Assembly: GCF_050947875.1 (NCBI RefSeq)
Contig: NC_134577.1
Location: 66,281,639-66,345,638, forward strand
Length of the DNA stretch: 64,000 nucleotides
Source of the DNA: Dermacentor variabilis
Taxonomy: Eukaryota > Arthropoda > Arachnida > Ixodida > Ixodidae
Reading direction: 5' to 3'
Below, piece after piece: positions 44,376 through 56,602 of the stretch. The position numbers and the translations under genes are program-made. Each line of letters opens with the position of its first letter. Position 1 is the first letter of the stretch. The notes under the pieces were generated by a model. It was not told the DNA's origin, did not search any database, and worked only from the letters and a program-made list of their open reading frames with translations.

Positions 44376-44531
44376 ATGGCAGCGAATGAAATACTTTTCT
44401 ATTGCGACGAGAACTGCGCCGAGGTTTTCGTCGTAGCATTTGCCGCTTTGCGGTGTGTAGCCTGCCTGCGTGTGCTCATCGCTACAACTAAAGCGTCAGA
44501 CAAAAAGCGCGGTGGCGACCCCACCCACTGA
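44376..44531 (+). CDS. Small hypothetical ORF (51 aa)
   Basis: ATG followed by 51 codons (MAANEILFYCDENC..., with a hydrophobic middle VFVVAFAALRCVACLRVLIA and a basic end KKRGGDPTH). Upstream 150 bp carries two ATTGG/CCAAT-type boxes. The hydrophobic centre could be a membrane segment. No homologue known to me; could be chance. Confidence 0.15.
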   Translation: MAANEILFYCDENCAEVFVVAFAALRCVACLRVLIATTKASDKKRGGDPTH

Positions 44532-44783
44532 AGGCCCAGACAAGTAGCGAAAGAAACAGCCGTCATCTCGATACACCCGATGCCACGGAATCAGAAAAGG
44601 CGAGGGAAAAGAAGCGTCTGCGATCCTAGACGTCCACTTGAATCCAAACGAAATGTCTAAAGAACAAAAAAGGAAAAAAAATATCAACAACAGCGTCAGG
44701 AAGGAAAGAGCGCTCGGGTTGAATTCGTAGCGTTAAGGAAACAACAGCGAACCCAGTGTAGCACAAGTGCAGAATCCACTTAC

Positions 44784-45169
44784 GCTTCGGTGTGCCCCTG
44801 TGGTGCTTGCGTTCTGGAGCACAGTCGGATCAAGATGCGAACGCAGCAGGCCGCCCCGGCATAATCCACGCCACCCTTGGCTTTCCGCCTCGACTGCTGA
44901 GGCTCTTGTTTTCGCATCGCGTGGGCCGTCGCTTTGATCTCGGCATCGATCTCGACTGCGCCCTGCGTAGGACTTCGGTTTTTCGAAATGTCTACTTGAA
45001 AACTTCTGGAGGACAGCTTGTTTTCAGCGCTCGCATGAATTGATTCCGCCTTTGTTTGAAGCGTCTCCTCTTGTTCTCCTGCATTACCATGACAGCATTG
45101 TGACGCTTCTTGAGAAATTTCGTAGAGGTTGGCGCTACATTCTACTTGGCATGCGCGTTCAAACGGCAT
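44784..45169 (-). CDS. Candidate exon, hypothetical
   Basis: A minus-strand frame of about 128 codons ends at a donor-like string, GAAGC then GTAAGTGG, whose TAA is what stops the frame. Composition is charged and glutamine/alanine-rich (EISQEASQ, EQEETLQTKAE, EIDAEIKATAHAMRK), suggesting helix or coiled coil, then a cysteine pair (AACCVRILIRLCSR). The upstream side runs into a (CA)n tract at 45212-45302. No family recognised. It may be exon-derived or a chance frame. Confidence 0.2.
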
Positions 45170-45209
45170 AGTTCAGGCGCTTTGATTTCGCGGTGATGTG
45201 AGCTTCGAG

Positions 45210-45211
<2 letters not shown>

Positions 45212-45302
<91 letters not shown>
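45212..45302. repeat. (TG)n microsatellite
   Basis: About 45 uninterrupted TG units. Confidence 0.98.
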
Positions 45303-45305
<3 letters not shown>

Positions 45306-46904
45306 CTGTGAGCAAAAGTATACGGTCCACGGGCTTTCCGAAAAAAAAAGATTCATATTCAGACGTATTCATAATTCAGACGCACAAATCCAAATTGACA
45401 AGTGCACTGAAAATTTCGCAATACCAAGTTTAGACACCACTTCTTAGTTCCGAGTTACGTTCGTAGGATAAAAAAAATCTGCATAAAGTTGAACCAAAAA
45501 TTCTTATACTTTTTCTCAGCGAAGCACCTGTATACAAAGTGTGCTATTTCGACCAAATGTTATAACACGTGACTCGTACACTTTCTTTTTTACCCCGCTC
45601 AAGGAATTCTAAGTCGCGACCTGCATGGTCGGCCGGAAGGTAGAAACAGGAGCGGCAATGCAGCGCGAGGTAATTCGCCGAACATGACGTCAGCGGTGAC
45701 TTCGGTGTGACGTGAACACGTTATAAAGTATAGCGTCGTTCTACGAATACATATGCTTCCTGGCTCCGCACGCTCGTGTCAAATTCTACTCGCCTGACGA
45801 TCAGTAGGCTCGAAACCTGCACCAGACAACTTGCTGCTATACTCGCATTTCAGCAGAATACATTTCAAAGCCTCTTTATATATGTAACAGTTCACGCGTC
45901 ACTGTGACGTCAAAGCGCCAGTGCGCGTGAGAATGAGAAAATAAAACCAAAGTCTCACGAGAGAGTGCTGCAGAGATTTGGGCACATAAGAGGAAATGTA
46001 AGACAGCGAGCAGCGCCGTTTCGTAATTTTCACGCGGAGTTGGCACTGGCTTCCCTTTCTTCTGCAGCTCGTTTCATCGCTGCTCGTAATTTGTCTGCCC
46101 AGGTTACTTGCAGCGCCACACAGAAAGTTTTCGCTTCGCTTCCAACGTGGACTCGTTTTCTACTCCACCTGCAGTGCAACCGGCAACCTACAGCTTCGGG
46201 GTCCGCCCTCTAGAGCAAGCAGTCTACGCGTCCCCCCCCCCCCCCCCCCGTGTTTCTTTATTACTCCCGCTTTCGACCCGCTCTTTCCCGGCCTGAATCC
46301 GAGGCTACATTGTGCAAGCTGCAGCTCACGTCTTTCCGTATATGCCAGGTGATATATTTCAGTGACAGCAGGCGTTAAATGGAAACTTAACACAAACAAA
46401 ATATTTGAGCTGTTTCAGCAACTTGGCCTTTCACAGTCACCCCCCCCCTCTCCTTCCCCCAAAACAGTAACTCTTACGGCGCGATGAGGCTTGGTAAGCG
46501 AGAAACGAGGCGAAACGAAAGACCCGTGGCGGCGCCGCGTTGGAGTTCCTGCACTAAACCGTCGTGACAACATTGATTGCGAGAGCGGCGCCTGGAGCCA
46601 TAGCTAATACTTCATCGGCAAAAATTGTCTACATTGTATTCTTAATTAAACCAAAGACTGAACACAGCAAATTTTGAGAACCCTTTATTGCGCCGCAACG
46701 GTCCAGAAACGATTAAATGGTTTAGAATCTGTGACATCACAGTGACGTACCGGCGCTGATATTTCGGCGGCAAATTCAAGAAATGAGCTGTATATTTTAA
46801 GTTATGGAAGAATGCCAGTTTAAGGTGATATTGTGTTTACATTTAGCGCCCGTCTAAAGCTCACCAGTGGCCGCTTGTGCACTTTGGTTCCATCAGCTTG
46901 ATTG
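45303..46904. other. Unassigned; C-run at 46232-46249, two CRE consensus sites
   Basis: TGACGTCA occurs at 45685-45692 and 45905-45912. A TATA-like ttataaagtata lies at 45721-45732. No coding sequence is identified downstream. Confidence 0.35.
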
Positions 46905-47180
46905 CTTGAAGTGGCGGACATTACCTGCGCAATACATCTCAGCGTAGTGCCTAATTAACGAAAGTGTGGTTAACTTAATAATTCTACACTTTGCGAAATT
47001 GAAGCCGAGAAGAAATGAAGTAATATCCATTTAATAGATATGTTTGTGCTTAACAGTGATTTCATAAAATTGTGTCCTCAAAATCTGTGGAGAAATACGT
47101 CGTTCGGGTCGACGCTCATCAGCACGAACTGTCTAATGTAGTTGACCAGCGTCAATTGGAACGACAACGCATTCCGCTAC
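46905..47180. mobile_element. Possible remnant of the 667-bp MITE family
   Basis: agtggcggacattacctgcgc and gcctaattaac resemble tagcggcggacactacttgcac and tcctaattaacc at 8041-8094, in the same order. Weak similarity. Confidence 0.3.
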
Positions 47181-48480
47181 AAACTTGAAAACGTATTAGA
47201 ATGTGCTGAACAAAACATATACCGCTTTAATGGATGTGGCTATTACAGCTGGGCTGGAACGCCAGGGTAGGGACATTTGCCCTCAATTTAATTATGCGGG
47301 AAAGTCGTTTAGAAAGTTTTCGTTAATTAGCGAAGATCACATCGATTTTCGCGTGCAAGGGATGCCCACCGTTTCAAGTCGTATACAAATGATAAAACAA
47401 AATTACGGTGGCTGCCACTGACATTCTTTCTTTTCACCTGTTATAATGCTACCTTACCACCTGATTGCGTTCTTATAAGGCATGCAGTCATCCACGATAA
47501 ACGATGTGATCAAATGACTCTACAAGACAGGCGAACGCCGGTTAGCCTTCTTAAGGAAACACAGCCTGCTCACGAATTTTACTGCGAAAAAAAGAAAGCT
47601 ACTAACCTTAGAAACTCGCTTTTACGACAATCTAGTCACTCGCCTCGGTCCTCTCTCGCATGACATCAAAGTGCTTCGTTCAGCATGACTGAGTGCTTTC
47701 CGAGAATCAGGTGAGGAGTGCGTGCCCTTTAAAACATTGACGGTACTGCGTTGCAGCCACGCAGCCACGCACACACACACACACACACACACACGCACGC
47801 AGCCACACACACACACACACACACACAGACTGTGTACCTTCCGACTACATATCATTGCCCTGACAACGTTGCACGGCTTTGTTTATCCAGTCAGAGTATG
47901 CTATTTATATACAAAGAACCTCGCTCTTCGTTTGCCTCTGCTGCCGTTGCCTTTCTTGTCCTTTTTGTATTTAGTTATTATTTTTTTTTGTTTCGCCTGC
48001 GTAGTCAGATGTGCCCATGCGCTGCCGCTCCCCGACCCCACCAGCCTTGTCCCCCACCGCAGAGGCGGGCGTACGTCTCCCCACTCGTCCTTTTTCTTTC
48101 CCTAATTTGATTCAGCTATTATCGACTCTAACCTGCAGCGAGGGCACTTATATGGAGCGCCCTCTGAATTTTCTTTTTTGTCTTTCTGCATTCTTTCATT
48201 CACTCTTTCCCCGCCCACTATCTCTTCGAGGCAGTGTTTTTCCAGCGCTAATGTGAAAAAGCGATTTCTTTCCTCCCTGACATCGATTATTGGGTAGAAG
48301 CAGGTGCAGCCACATCACCTGCCTCCCTCCCCCATCGCCTTTTCCATCCACTCCTCCTCTCTTGCGTCGCTTTCTCCAGTCCTTCATTTCTATGCGCTCG
48401 CTTCACTTTCTTTTTTCCTTTTCTAGCTTTTATCAGCTGCGTGCGCTTTCCCGTTTCCAACGCGGTTGATTTATCTATTC
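47181..48480. other. Unassigned; (CA)n at 47768-47827
   Basis: The CA tract is interrupted by gcacgcagcc in the middle. 48000-48480 is pyrimidine-rich. No gene seen. Confidence 0.45.
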
Positions 48481-48489
48481 TTGGGAAGG

Positions 48490-48700
48490 TCCGCGTGTCA
48501 CGTGGGCGCTCTGCGTCGCCCTCGACACTGCTTAGTCTGACGAGCCGAGCCCGGCGACCCCGAAGCGTCGGCTGACGTCAATGGCGTCGTCGTTCGCGGC
48601 TTTTCGCAAGCACGCCATGTCTCGCAATACCGAAATACCCCGAGACTCTATTCAGGCATGCAAAAGCGGCCGCCATCTGTTTGTGCCCCCCTTTATCTAG
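48490..48700 (+). promoter_or_regulatory. CpG-rich segment with E-box, CRE and a short ORF
   Basis: CACGTG (48499-48504) and the full CRE TGACGTCA (48573-48580) sit in a CpG-rich stretch. An ATG follows directly at 48581 and opens 39 codons (MASSFAAFRKHAMSRNTEIP...) to a TAG at 48698-48700. The ORF has no recognised relatives. The arrangement looks promoter-like; which gene it serves is unknown. Confidence 0.3.
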
Positions 48701-49184
48701 TCACTGAACGAGGAATGGGCTTCAGGTTGTGTATACGTCACACGTTGGCGCAGACAATGTGTGACGTGTGCACAGCCCGAGCGATTTATTCGGACGGCGC
48801 TTCTCTGATTGATCGTTCCCCGGGTGACACGTCAGTCAAGCCCTCGTGAGCGTTCCCGTGGCCTCTTGTGAAGCCACTCTGTGGAAAACGAAAAAAAAAA
48901 ACAACAAAGTGCTGGTGGTCGACAGAGAGCTTGGGAACGTGTACAGTGCGAGTCGCACTTTTCTGGGGAATTGTCGAGTCGCCGGCGGCGAATTTCGCCA
49001 GCGTCACGCAATAGTGCTGGAGGCCTGGATTCGATAAAAACATTGCGGCTGAGAGCGTATGGAGCCGCGATACAGAATGGCCATCTTGCGGCGTTGAAAT
49101 GTACTTTCATTTTTTTTGCGAGCGCTCGCAACTAAAGGCAGCTGCCTCAACATTTAGAGCAAGTTTGATTCACTATCGCATCCC
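48701..49184. other. Unassigned
   Basis: Short open frames on both strands and an A-run near 48890. Nothing assignable. Confidence 0.35.
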
Positions 49185-49275
49185 TTTGCCCCTCCCCGTG
49201 TACAAGGTAGGCGACTGGAGATAATCTCTGTTAACCTTCCTGTTCTTCATTTGCATTTTCACTCTCTCTCTCTTT
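49185..49275 (+). mobile_element. Degenerate 3' end of the I-like LINE
   Basis: tgcccctccccgtgtacaagg, then tctgttaaccttcctgttct and (CT)n follow the order of the module at 62270-62385, with more divergence. Confidence 0.4.
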
Positions 49276-49469
49276 GATTCACTCTGTACATGGCCTTACT
49301 GTAGCGTTAAACGAGAGCGCTTCGTTGGACCCTAGGATGCACCTGGCTACGAGTTTTGATCTTATCACAAGAGAGCAATGTGTCCCTGTTCTAGCACTGT
49401 GTCCCTGAGATTAACAATGGCGTCCCTGTGCTTCGAGTTGTCGATTGATACAGACCTCGCTTTGCAGCT

Positions 49470-49600
49470 TGCGAGCCTGTTGGTTAGCTAAAATACTAAA
49501 GCGACCGCCTTGTGAAGGCGTTGGTACCGAGTTCGGTCTCCGCGGACCAGGACGAATTTTTCTTCAGCTGCGAAGCTTTCCATCTGAGAAACCCGTGCGG
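49470..49600 (+). mobile_element. tRNA-derived SINE, not Ruka
   Basis: tggttagctaa (D-arm-like), an anticodon-arm-like CGCC-TTGTGAA-GGCG (loop with a GTG, His-type triplet) and gagttcggtctcc (T-arm/B-box-like) are spaced as in a tRNA. The body begins ggacgaatttttcttcag. No paired acceptor stem is visible, so it is not a functional tRNA gene. Confidence 0.5.
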
Positions 49601-50440
49601 GCGTCCTGTGTGACTTCGCGCTGCTCTCAAGTTCATGACAGCATTTTTGTTTTTCCCTTTCACAAGGGAGCGCCAATGCCGAAGCGTGGTCCTATAATGG
49701 TGAAATACACGAAATGTGAGATATATTGTTTTGCTGTTCAATTTATTGTCTCCCCGCTTTACTAAGATGTGCTACGAAAAAAATAAACTTATGTAAATTC
49801 ATGCTGGCTGGATTCAGGTTTGCAAAATAGGCATCCTAAAGTCGTTATTAAAGAAAGTCATTGGTAAAATTCTGTTAACAATTGTATTTATCCATGTTGC
49901 CATGGTAAAATTAAGCGAGATACTAAGAGAAGACGCAGACACCACGAGCGCTGGTTATGCAGGTGTGTTAATGCGCCTTCGGTATGCGTCTCGTTTGATA
50001 TTGCGCCGGTGACATGACATGAACTGGGTTCTCTGAATGCATTTCACCAACGCACGATTGATCGATGCGGACACAAGCAGAGCTGGCCACCCGCTCTTGT
50101 ATACCATGTCAAGCCAAGGCAAGACGCCGAGAAGAGCAGTGACGTTCCCTCCTTTTCTCACTCGCCGCAGTAGCTGTACGTCTGAGCTTTTCTACACGTA
50201 GCAGAGACCGGGGGTCTAAGCAAACCGGTGGACCATTTTTAAAAACAAATAGTTTCGACACTTTGACCGTTTCTCTTTGCTCTCGCTGCTCCTGGTACAC
50301 GTCATCCTTCTGTTTTGCTTCGCATCCGGTCAGCGCGAAGCCCAGAATGAAGAAGAAAAAAACGTCTCCAGAACTGCAAGAAGCCCTACTCTTTTGTCGG
50401 CGAGACCTTGCTTCAAATGCGCTGGAGCAAGCATTTCCTT
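49601..50440. other. Unassigned
   Basis: No feature recognised. Confidence 0.35.
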
Positions 50441-51130
50441 CGAGAAACTCCACGGGGCGGGTTGGAGAACCCTGCACTTACGGGAAAAACTCATGCATAA
50501 AACGGCCGGTCCTGCTCCTCCCGCGGCCAGCGCATTCCTCCACCGGCCGCGACCATTTGTGCCGCATGGCGTAACTACCCCGTCGTCCCGCAAGTTCTCG
50601 GTGGGCGGGGCCGAGGCTCGACAGAGATCAAAACTTTCCGGACGCGAGAAGCAGCGGGAAAGCGCGGCAAGCGAAAAGGGCTAGGGAAAGCGAGGTGGGT
50701 GCGATGTAGCGTGAAAAGCGCATTTCCATTCGGTGCCGCCGAGCGGAATGCACCCACTCGTGCCTCCAGCCTCCACCAGGCGGCGCGACGGTCGGTCAGC
50801 GAGAGAGAGAGTGCGCGTACATGCGCACTTACCTGCCATCATGCGCTAGATAGATGACGACGAAGTAGAGTGTATGAAGGGGTGAGTGAGGGGGTGGTGG
50901 TATATCGCGGAGTGGATTGAAGTGGGGGGGGGGGGGGACACGAAGTAGGAGTACGTGGGGCTCGTGGCTCGGCGGATGAATTATGAACACCGCTACGTGA
51001 TCGCGACGGCGAGCTTGGTTGGCGCTCTAGAGGCAAGGCCGACAATGATTCGCACAAACGAGCAGCGAAAATAACCTGTTCGCGAAGGATTGCGACGACG
51101 GCGCGAGCAACGCCTTGTTTCACGTCGACT
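50441..51130. promoter_or_regulatory. CpG-rich island with G-run
   Basis: High CpG density, open frames on both strands and a 15-base G-run at 50923-50937. It may mark a promoter but no gene start is identified. Confidence 0.25.
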
Positions 51131-52149
51131 TCGCGACGGTATGTACGTCTGAGATTGCGAACCTCTGAGGAGTCTGAGGGTGACATCGGCGAAAGGAACC
51201 ACACCTTGGCAGGCTTTTGCGTGTCGGCCTTCGTCGGGATGTTCACCTTTAGGAACCGTGAATGCTGCGTGAAAGAAACGGATGTAAACTATACGTTATG
51301 AAGGAGTCTTGTGCAGTTTGAACCAGGTTAAGTTTTGAAGCACCTTCTGTGAGCAAACGTGAAAAAGGCATTGCGTAGTCTTCCGCTGGATTTCCTTTGT
51401 TTCATGCGGATGAGTTGAGAAAACGACTACTGTCTTTTGTGTGTGCCACATGGCACTGTGAAAGTCCTAAAGAATTAACAGATCGATCTCAATGAAATGC
51501 GAAAATAGTTCTCCCACGCCTGTATATGCGGCGCCGTAATAGTAGGACTCATCAATATATAAAAGAAAGCTGGATCATGGGTTAGTGTTCCAGGTTTTGC
51601 ACCTACACAGACATAATTGCCATTGGTAAAGCTCTCCAGTGTTGAAATGCACATGCAGCCTTAGGTGATTGGCGCCATAGGTTGTGTATCTCTTTTTACT
51701 TATAAGCGCTCCGTAATTGACCAGCGTCAATAGCATTGACTATTGATGCCATTTGGTCCTAAACTCATATTGGTTCCTTATTCAATACACGCACTCGACA
51801 ATTGTCAACTTAATCAGTAGCGTTAGTCTTTTACTTTCAGAGCGCAGCTCTTTAGGCGCCCGTTCCTGCGCGAACTAGCACAGCGAAAGGGGAAAGAGCG
51901 AACGCGGAGCGGGATGTGAAAGACGGGAGCCGCGAACGGTGGAGACCAATGAGAGTGGCCCCTTCAGAGACGTGCGCGCGGGAAAGTGGTCACGTGGACC
52001 CTCCCAACCACTTCATGCGTACTCGTAACTGGTCTCAGCCGGACCTCTCGTTACGTACTATTGTCTGCTCGCGTCAGCTCTCGCTCGTGCTTGTTTGGTT
52101 TGCTTGCTTCGGTCTCGTTCGCGCTTGTTTCGATTGCCACGGTTGGCGA
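51131..52149. other. Unassigned
   Basis: No feature recognised. Confidence 0.35.
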
Positions 52150-52300
52150 TTGTTCTGTAATCCGATTGTGTGCGCGTCGCTAATTGTGTCGCACTTTCTT
52201 GAAGTCACGTGGCACCAGCGTCCTTCGCCGACTTATGCATAAAAGCCGGCGCTCTTGACCCGCAGATCAGATTTTCGACGCTCGCCGACTCTGCTGCATG
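52150..52300 (+). mobile_element. LTR fragment related to 2839-3205
   Basis: tgcataaaagccgg, cttgacccgcagatcagatt and ttcgacgctcgccgactctg match the central part of the 2839-3205 LTR (cttgacccgctgatcagatt). Upstream ctgtaatccgattg and gaagtcacgtggcacc also align. The TATA box is better preserved here (cataaaag). The 3' part is lost. Confidence 0.65.
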
Positions 52301-54960
52301 TCTCTCTCAAGTTCTTCACCTCAATATGTCGCGAAATGATAACACGTATAGAGCTGCGGTCCCATTTCGCCTTAGGGAATATCGTAATCGTCGGTGTATC
52401 TTTTTTTTTCGTAAGATGTTAACAGACCAGAAGAGCCTTCGTCAAACTCGCAACTGCGTAGTACGTTTGTTTTGGTCTGCCGTGACGTAAGCTATCGGCG
52501 TTAAATAGAAGACATTTATGTTGCCAACACATACCATCTTTTTTTCCATTATCATGACTACTGTATTTCTACTGACCCAACTCTACAGCCTGTGTCAAAA
52601 GATTGCGGAGCGAAGGATCTAAGAAAAACAGAAAAAAAAAGCTGACTGTTGTCGCAGCCTTGGTGCGCCGCCCCGTATTCGGATTTACAGCTTGTCCTTG
52701 TGCGAGCGAACATAGGTCGTTCCATTTTTACTAACCACAGTTTCCAACTGCTGGAAAATTCAGTGTTTTCTCAGATCCCGCTGCCCGTAAACTCAACGCC
52801 GACTGTACTTCTTGCGCCTATCTGCTTTCCGTATGCTTATCGCATAATAGTTCGCGTATCCGAGCCGCCTTTTCTCTTTTAGCCTTCAACGCTGTATACG
52901 TAGTTTAAAAGCTTCGCACGAGCGTTTCTTTTTGCATATCTTGTCACACACGGCCCGCAAAAGAAAGAAGAAAAAAAAATTCCGTAGAGAGGTGTTATTT
53001 ATGACTCGCGTATTGTCAACCGCGCAGTTCGCAGTTTTCTCGCCGATCGTTGCAGTTTGCCGTTACATATTTGCGATTGACATTTTTTTATTTACTCGCG
53101 AGCTTTAGAGTCATTTGTAATCGTTCAAACGCCACACCTTCGAAACGTACTTCGCGTCGACGATGACGTCCTCCGGCATCCTGCTCGACCTGCTTTCCAA
53201 AAAAAAAAAAAAAAAAAAGAAAGACACTTGACAAATTGGTTGGAAAAGCACTCCCACCTAGAACTCCTCCGCCGGCTTTTATTTCTTGTTTACCTTTTCT
53301 TTCTAAATTTGATTTCTCGTTCTTTTACTGCATCGCACCTATTCTTTGCTACCTTTATTGTTACTTTGAAGGTTTTGGGGGCCCTATGCTATTGTCTCCT
53401 TGTATCGAGCAAGCGAAAAAGAAATAAAGAGAGAATTAAAATAAATAGACCCTCCTCACGGTTCGTGTGCTCAACTAATGGAGCGTCTTCGAAGAGATAT
53501 ACGCCGTCCCGTGTGTTCCGAGTCCATGGATGGATGCGCTACGCTATGGTACCTCCTAGGTACTCGCGGCTCTCCCATCTCCATGGCTTCTCCAATTTGA
53601 ACTCGACGTTATAGTGTCTTGTCTGTGTTTCTTTAGTGCGTGGGCTGGCCGCAGGCTCTCTAATACTAGCAGTATTGATTTGCGATCTACGGGAGGGAGA
53701 CTAGTTGGTCGGCAAGGTGAGGCGGAAAGAGTCGCGGCTTGAGCGTCTATTTTTCACCGTTAACATCCGCAGTTAGGTTTTCGGAAGAGTGCCGACTAGG
53801 CTGCTTTCTTTTTTGCCTATTCTTGCGTTGACAGCTGTAACATGTTTGCGATTCGGCATCATTCTGTATTACGAAGTGCATAAAAAACGTATAATGAGTT
53901 CTTGTTTGTCATATGGATACTACTACAATTAGTACTAAAGATCAGTCAGCCAAACGTTTATTATAGTGCCCAAGTAACAGCTAGAAGTTAGTTGGAAGAG
54001 CACTCCCACCTAGGACTTCTTCGTCTGCTACTTTTACTATACTTTTAGTATGCATTTATTATAAAAACAACAGCGATAAGCACTGCTTACAGAGCTGCCT
54101 GCTCGTTTTCGTAATATTGGACAGAGAACTTGGAGACTGGCCTGTATGCGTGCTGGAATTTTTCGTAGAAACCAGACTCAGATCTCGCTGGTGATACAAG
54201 TGTCACTTACGTAAGATACTTACGTATGTTCGCTAAGGCTTCATGTACAAAAGAAAAAAAAGAGAACTGGGGGAATTTTCGAATCTAACTGGCTCGGTAT
54301 TGTAATTTAAAACGCTATTTTCTGTGCGCCACGAGATTTGGGCGTGTTCACACTGCAACCAGCTGTTGTGGAAAAGCAAGCGGAAAATGTATGTAACATT
54401 TATAATACTATGAAACGAACCAACTCATAAATACTGCAACAAAGAAGCGAGCAACCAACAAAACACGAAGAAGTAATAACTAAGCAAATAAGTAAACAAA
54501 TACGTTTCTTTTTTCTGTGAACATAACGCGCTGCACGCCGATACTTTAAAGCAGCAGCACGGTCCAGCCAGACATTCGCTGACTCTTCAACATTTACCAA
54601 AGAAACTACAAAGAGCTTCTAGGCAACAGAATGTTTCGTGTAATTCTGGTATTCATACTTACTCTTCGCACCCCTGTAGTACTTGCCGATTTGGGCACTC
54701 CACTTGAAGACTCGTACGACTGATATTCCTCCCTCTTGCCCAAATAACTATAAGTTGTCCCTATTCAAAATAAACTTCTCTTCAGGGATCAGCTGATCAA
54801 GTTGCTAACAGTGACAACACCCATCGCCCCAGCTGCGCCAAATCTCGAGTAAAAAACGGGAATGCTTGGCCTGAAGGGCGAATAAATGTTTGTGTTTTGC
54901 GTGTTCTGTTCGCAAAAAAAGCTCGTATGTAATACAGCGCTCCAGCGGGGTTATATACAA
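52301..54960. other. Unassigned; A20 run and a 46-bp direct repeat pair
   Basis: A run of 20 A lies at 53199-53218, preceded by a GC-rich stretch that opens with ATG at 53163. 53236-53281 and 53992-54035 share ttggaa(a/g)agcactccc acctag(a/g)act, about 750 bp apart. No gene is called. Confidence 0.45.
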
Positions 54961-55464
<504 letters not shown>

Positions 55465-55633
55465 CCCCCGTATTCAGAAATGCACCTTAACTTGAAGCCC
55501 ACGCTTGACTTAATTTAAATGACGCCTGTCGTGAACGCACCAAAGGAAATGCAATGAGCATTCTGGAGCACGTTCACACGAGGCGTCATTTATGCCAAGC
55601 ATGGGCTTCAAGATGCATTTTTGAATAGGGGGG
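55465..55633. mobile_element. Foldback MITE, about 169 bp, TTA target duplication
   Basis: The left end cccccgtattcagaaatgca mirrors the right end tgcatttttgaataggggg. Inner arms (gcccacgcttg / caagcatgggc and aaatgacgcct / aggcgtcattt) pair along the length, around an apex near 55550. TTA flanks both ends (55462-55464 and 55634-55636). Non-coding. Confidence 0.85.
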
Positions 55634-56349
55634 TTATATTTTTCATTACTTCCAACAGAGTCGGGGAGTTCAGCGGCCGCGTTTAATGGTCATTCACTGT
55701 GTACAGGTGTTGTTTCTGCTGCCGTTCTAATGTGTATCTCTTGTAGCCCTCTCTCATACATAAGACGCTTCCTGGAGATTTTAGCTTTCATGCCAACAAG
55801 ACCTGAAGTCACAGTGCGACGTGACTACAGGCGTGGATAGTTAATGCATCTGCCTCAGTAAAATTGAGCTCATCTTGTTTCTTTATCTTTGCAATTGAGA
55901 CAGAAGTTTCAAGTGCGTCGCCCCTACATGACTTAAGTTTAGCGTGACCGGTTCAGCTTTGTCCCAGAAGTCTGCACATTAATATCAAGAGTGCGCCGCG
56001 TGTCTCCGGTTGACTTTTAAGTCGGACGATCATTCGTTCTCTCCACTGCCAGATGCCTCTGACTACAACGACGCAACTATTCAGATAAGCAGAACGCGCA
56101 CATTCTCGGCGGAACTCGTCAGTACAGAACTCAAGCATCAACGACTCCCTCTCCCCTTACCCCTCCCTCCCTCCGCCTCCTTTCCGCGATATACATAGAA
56201 AGCGTGGCCTGGGCTTTTGAAGTGCGCCGGGAAATCGGTTTCGGGGCTATGCGAAGCTTACAACGGCGCGCGACCGTAAACCTCTTCTACATCAACCGAT
56301 CTTTCTTTCTTTCTTTTTGGTACGTAGAATCCTTCACGCGCTTCGCTGC
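55634..56349. other. Unassigned
   Basis: No feature recognised; pyrimidine-rich around 56140-56190. Confidence 0.35.
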
Positions 56350-56552
56350 CCGACGCGTTCCGTGTGTGGAGGCTTGACAGCTCCCAGAACAAATGTGATG
56401 CGCTCGGTGGTGGCGCAGAACGAATATTTCGCATCGGGACGAGGCCGCGCGTAGAGGCGCGAGTGTGTGGAGAAGGAAAGTCATCGAGAGGCTTAGCCAA
56501 ATCAGCCGCTCTAGCGCGGGGGCCTGTAGGTACGCTAGCGAGATTGCGAGAA

Positions 56553-56602
<50 letters not shown>

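Noticed and set aside
45211..45447. Frames encoding long CVCVCV or THTHTH stretches (also at 47751 and 54886)
   Set aside because: Translations of (TG)n/(CA)n tracts.
49470..49560. Functional tRNA-His gene
   Set aside because: No paired acceptor stem or clean T-arm; better explained as a tRNA-derived SINE head.
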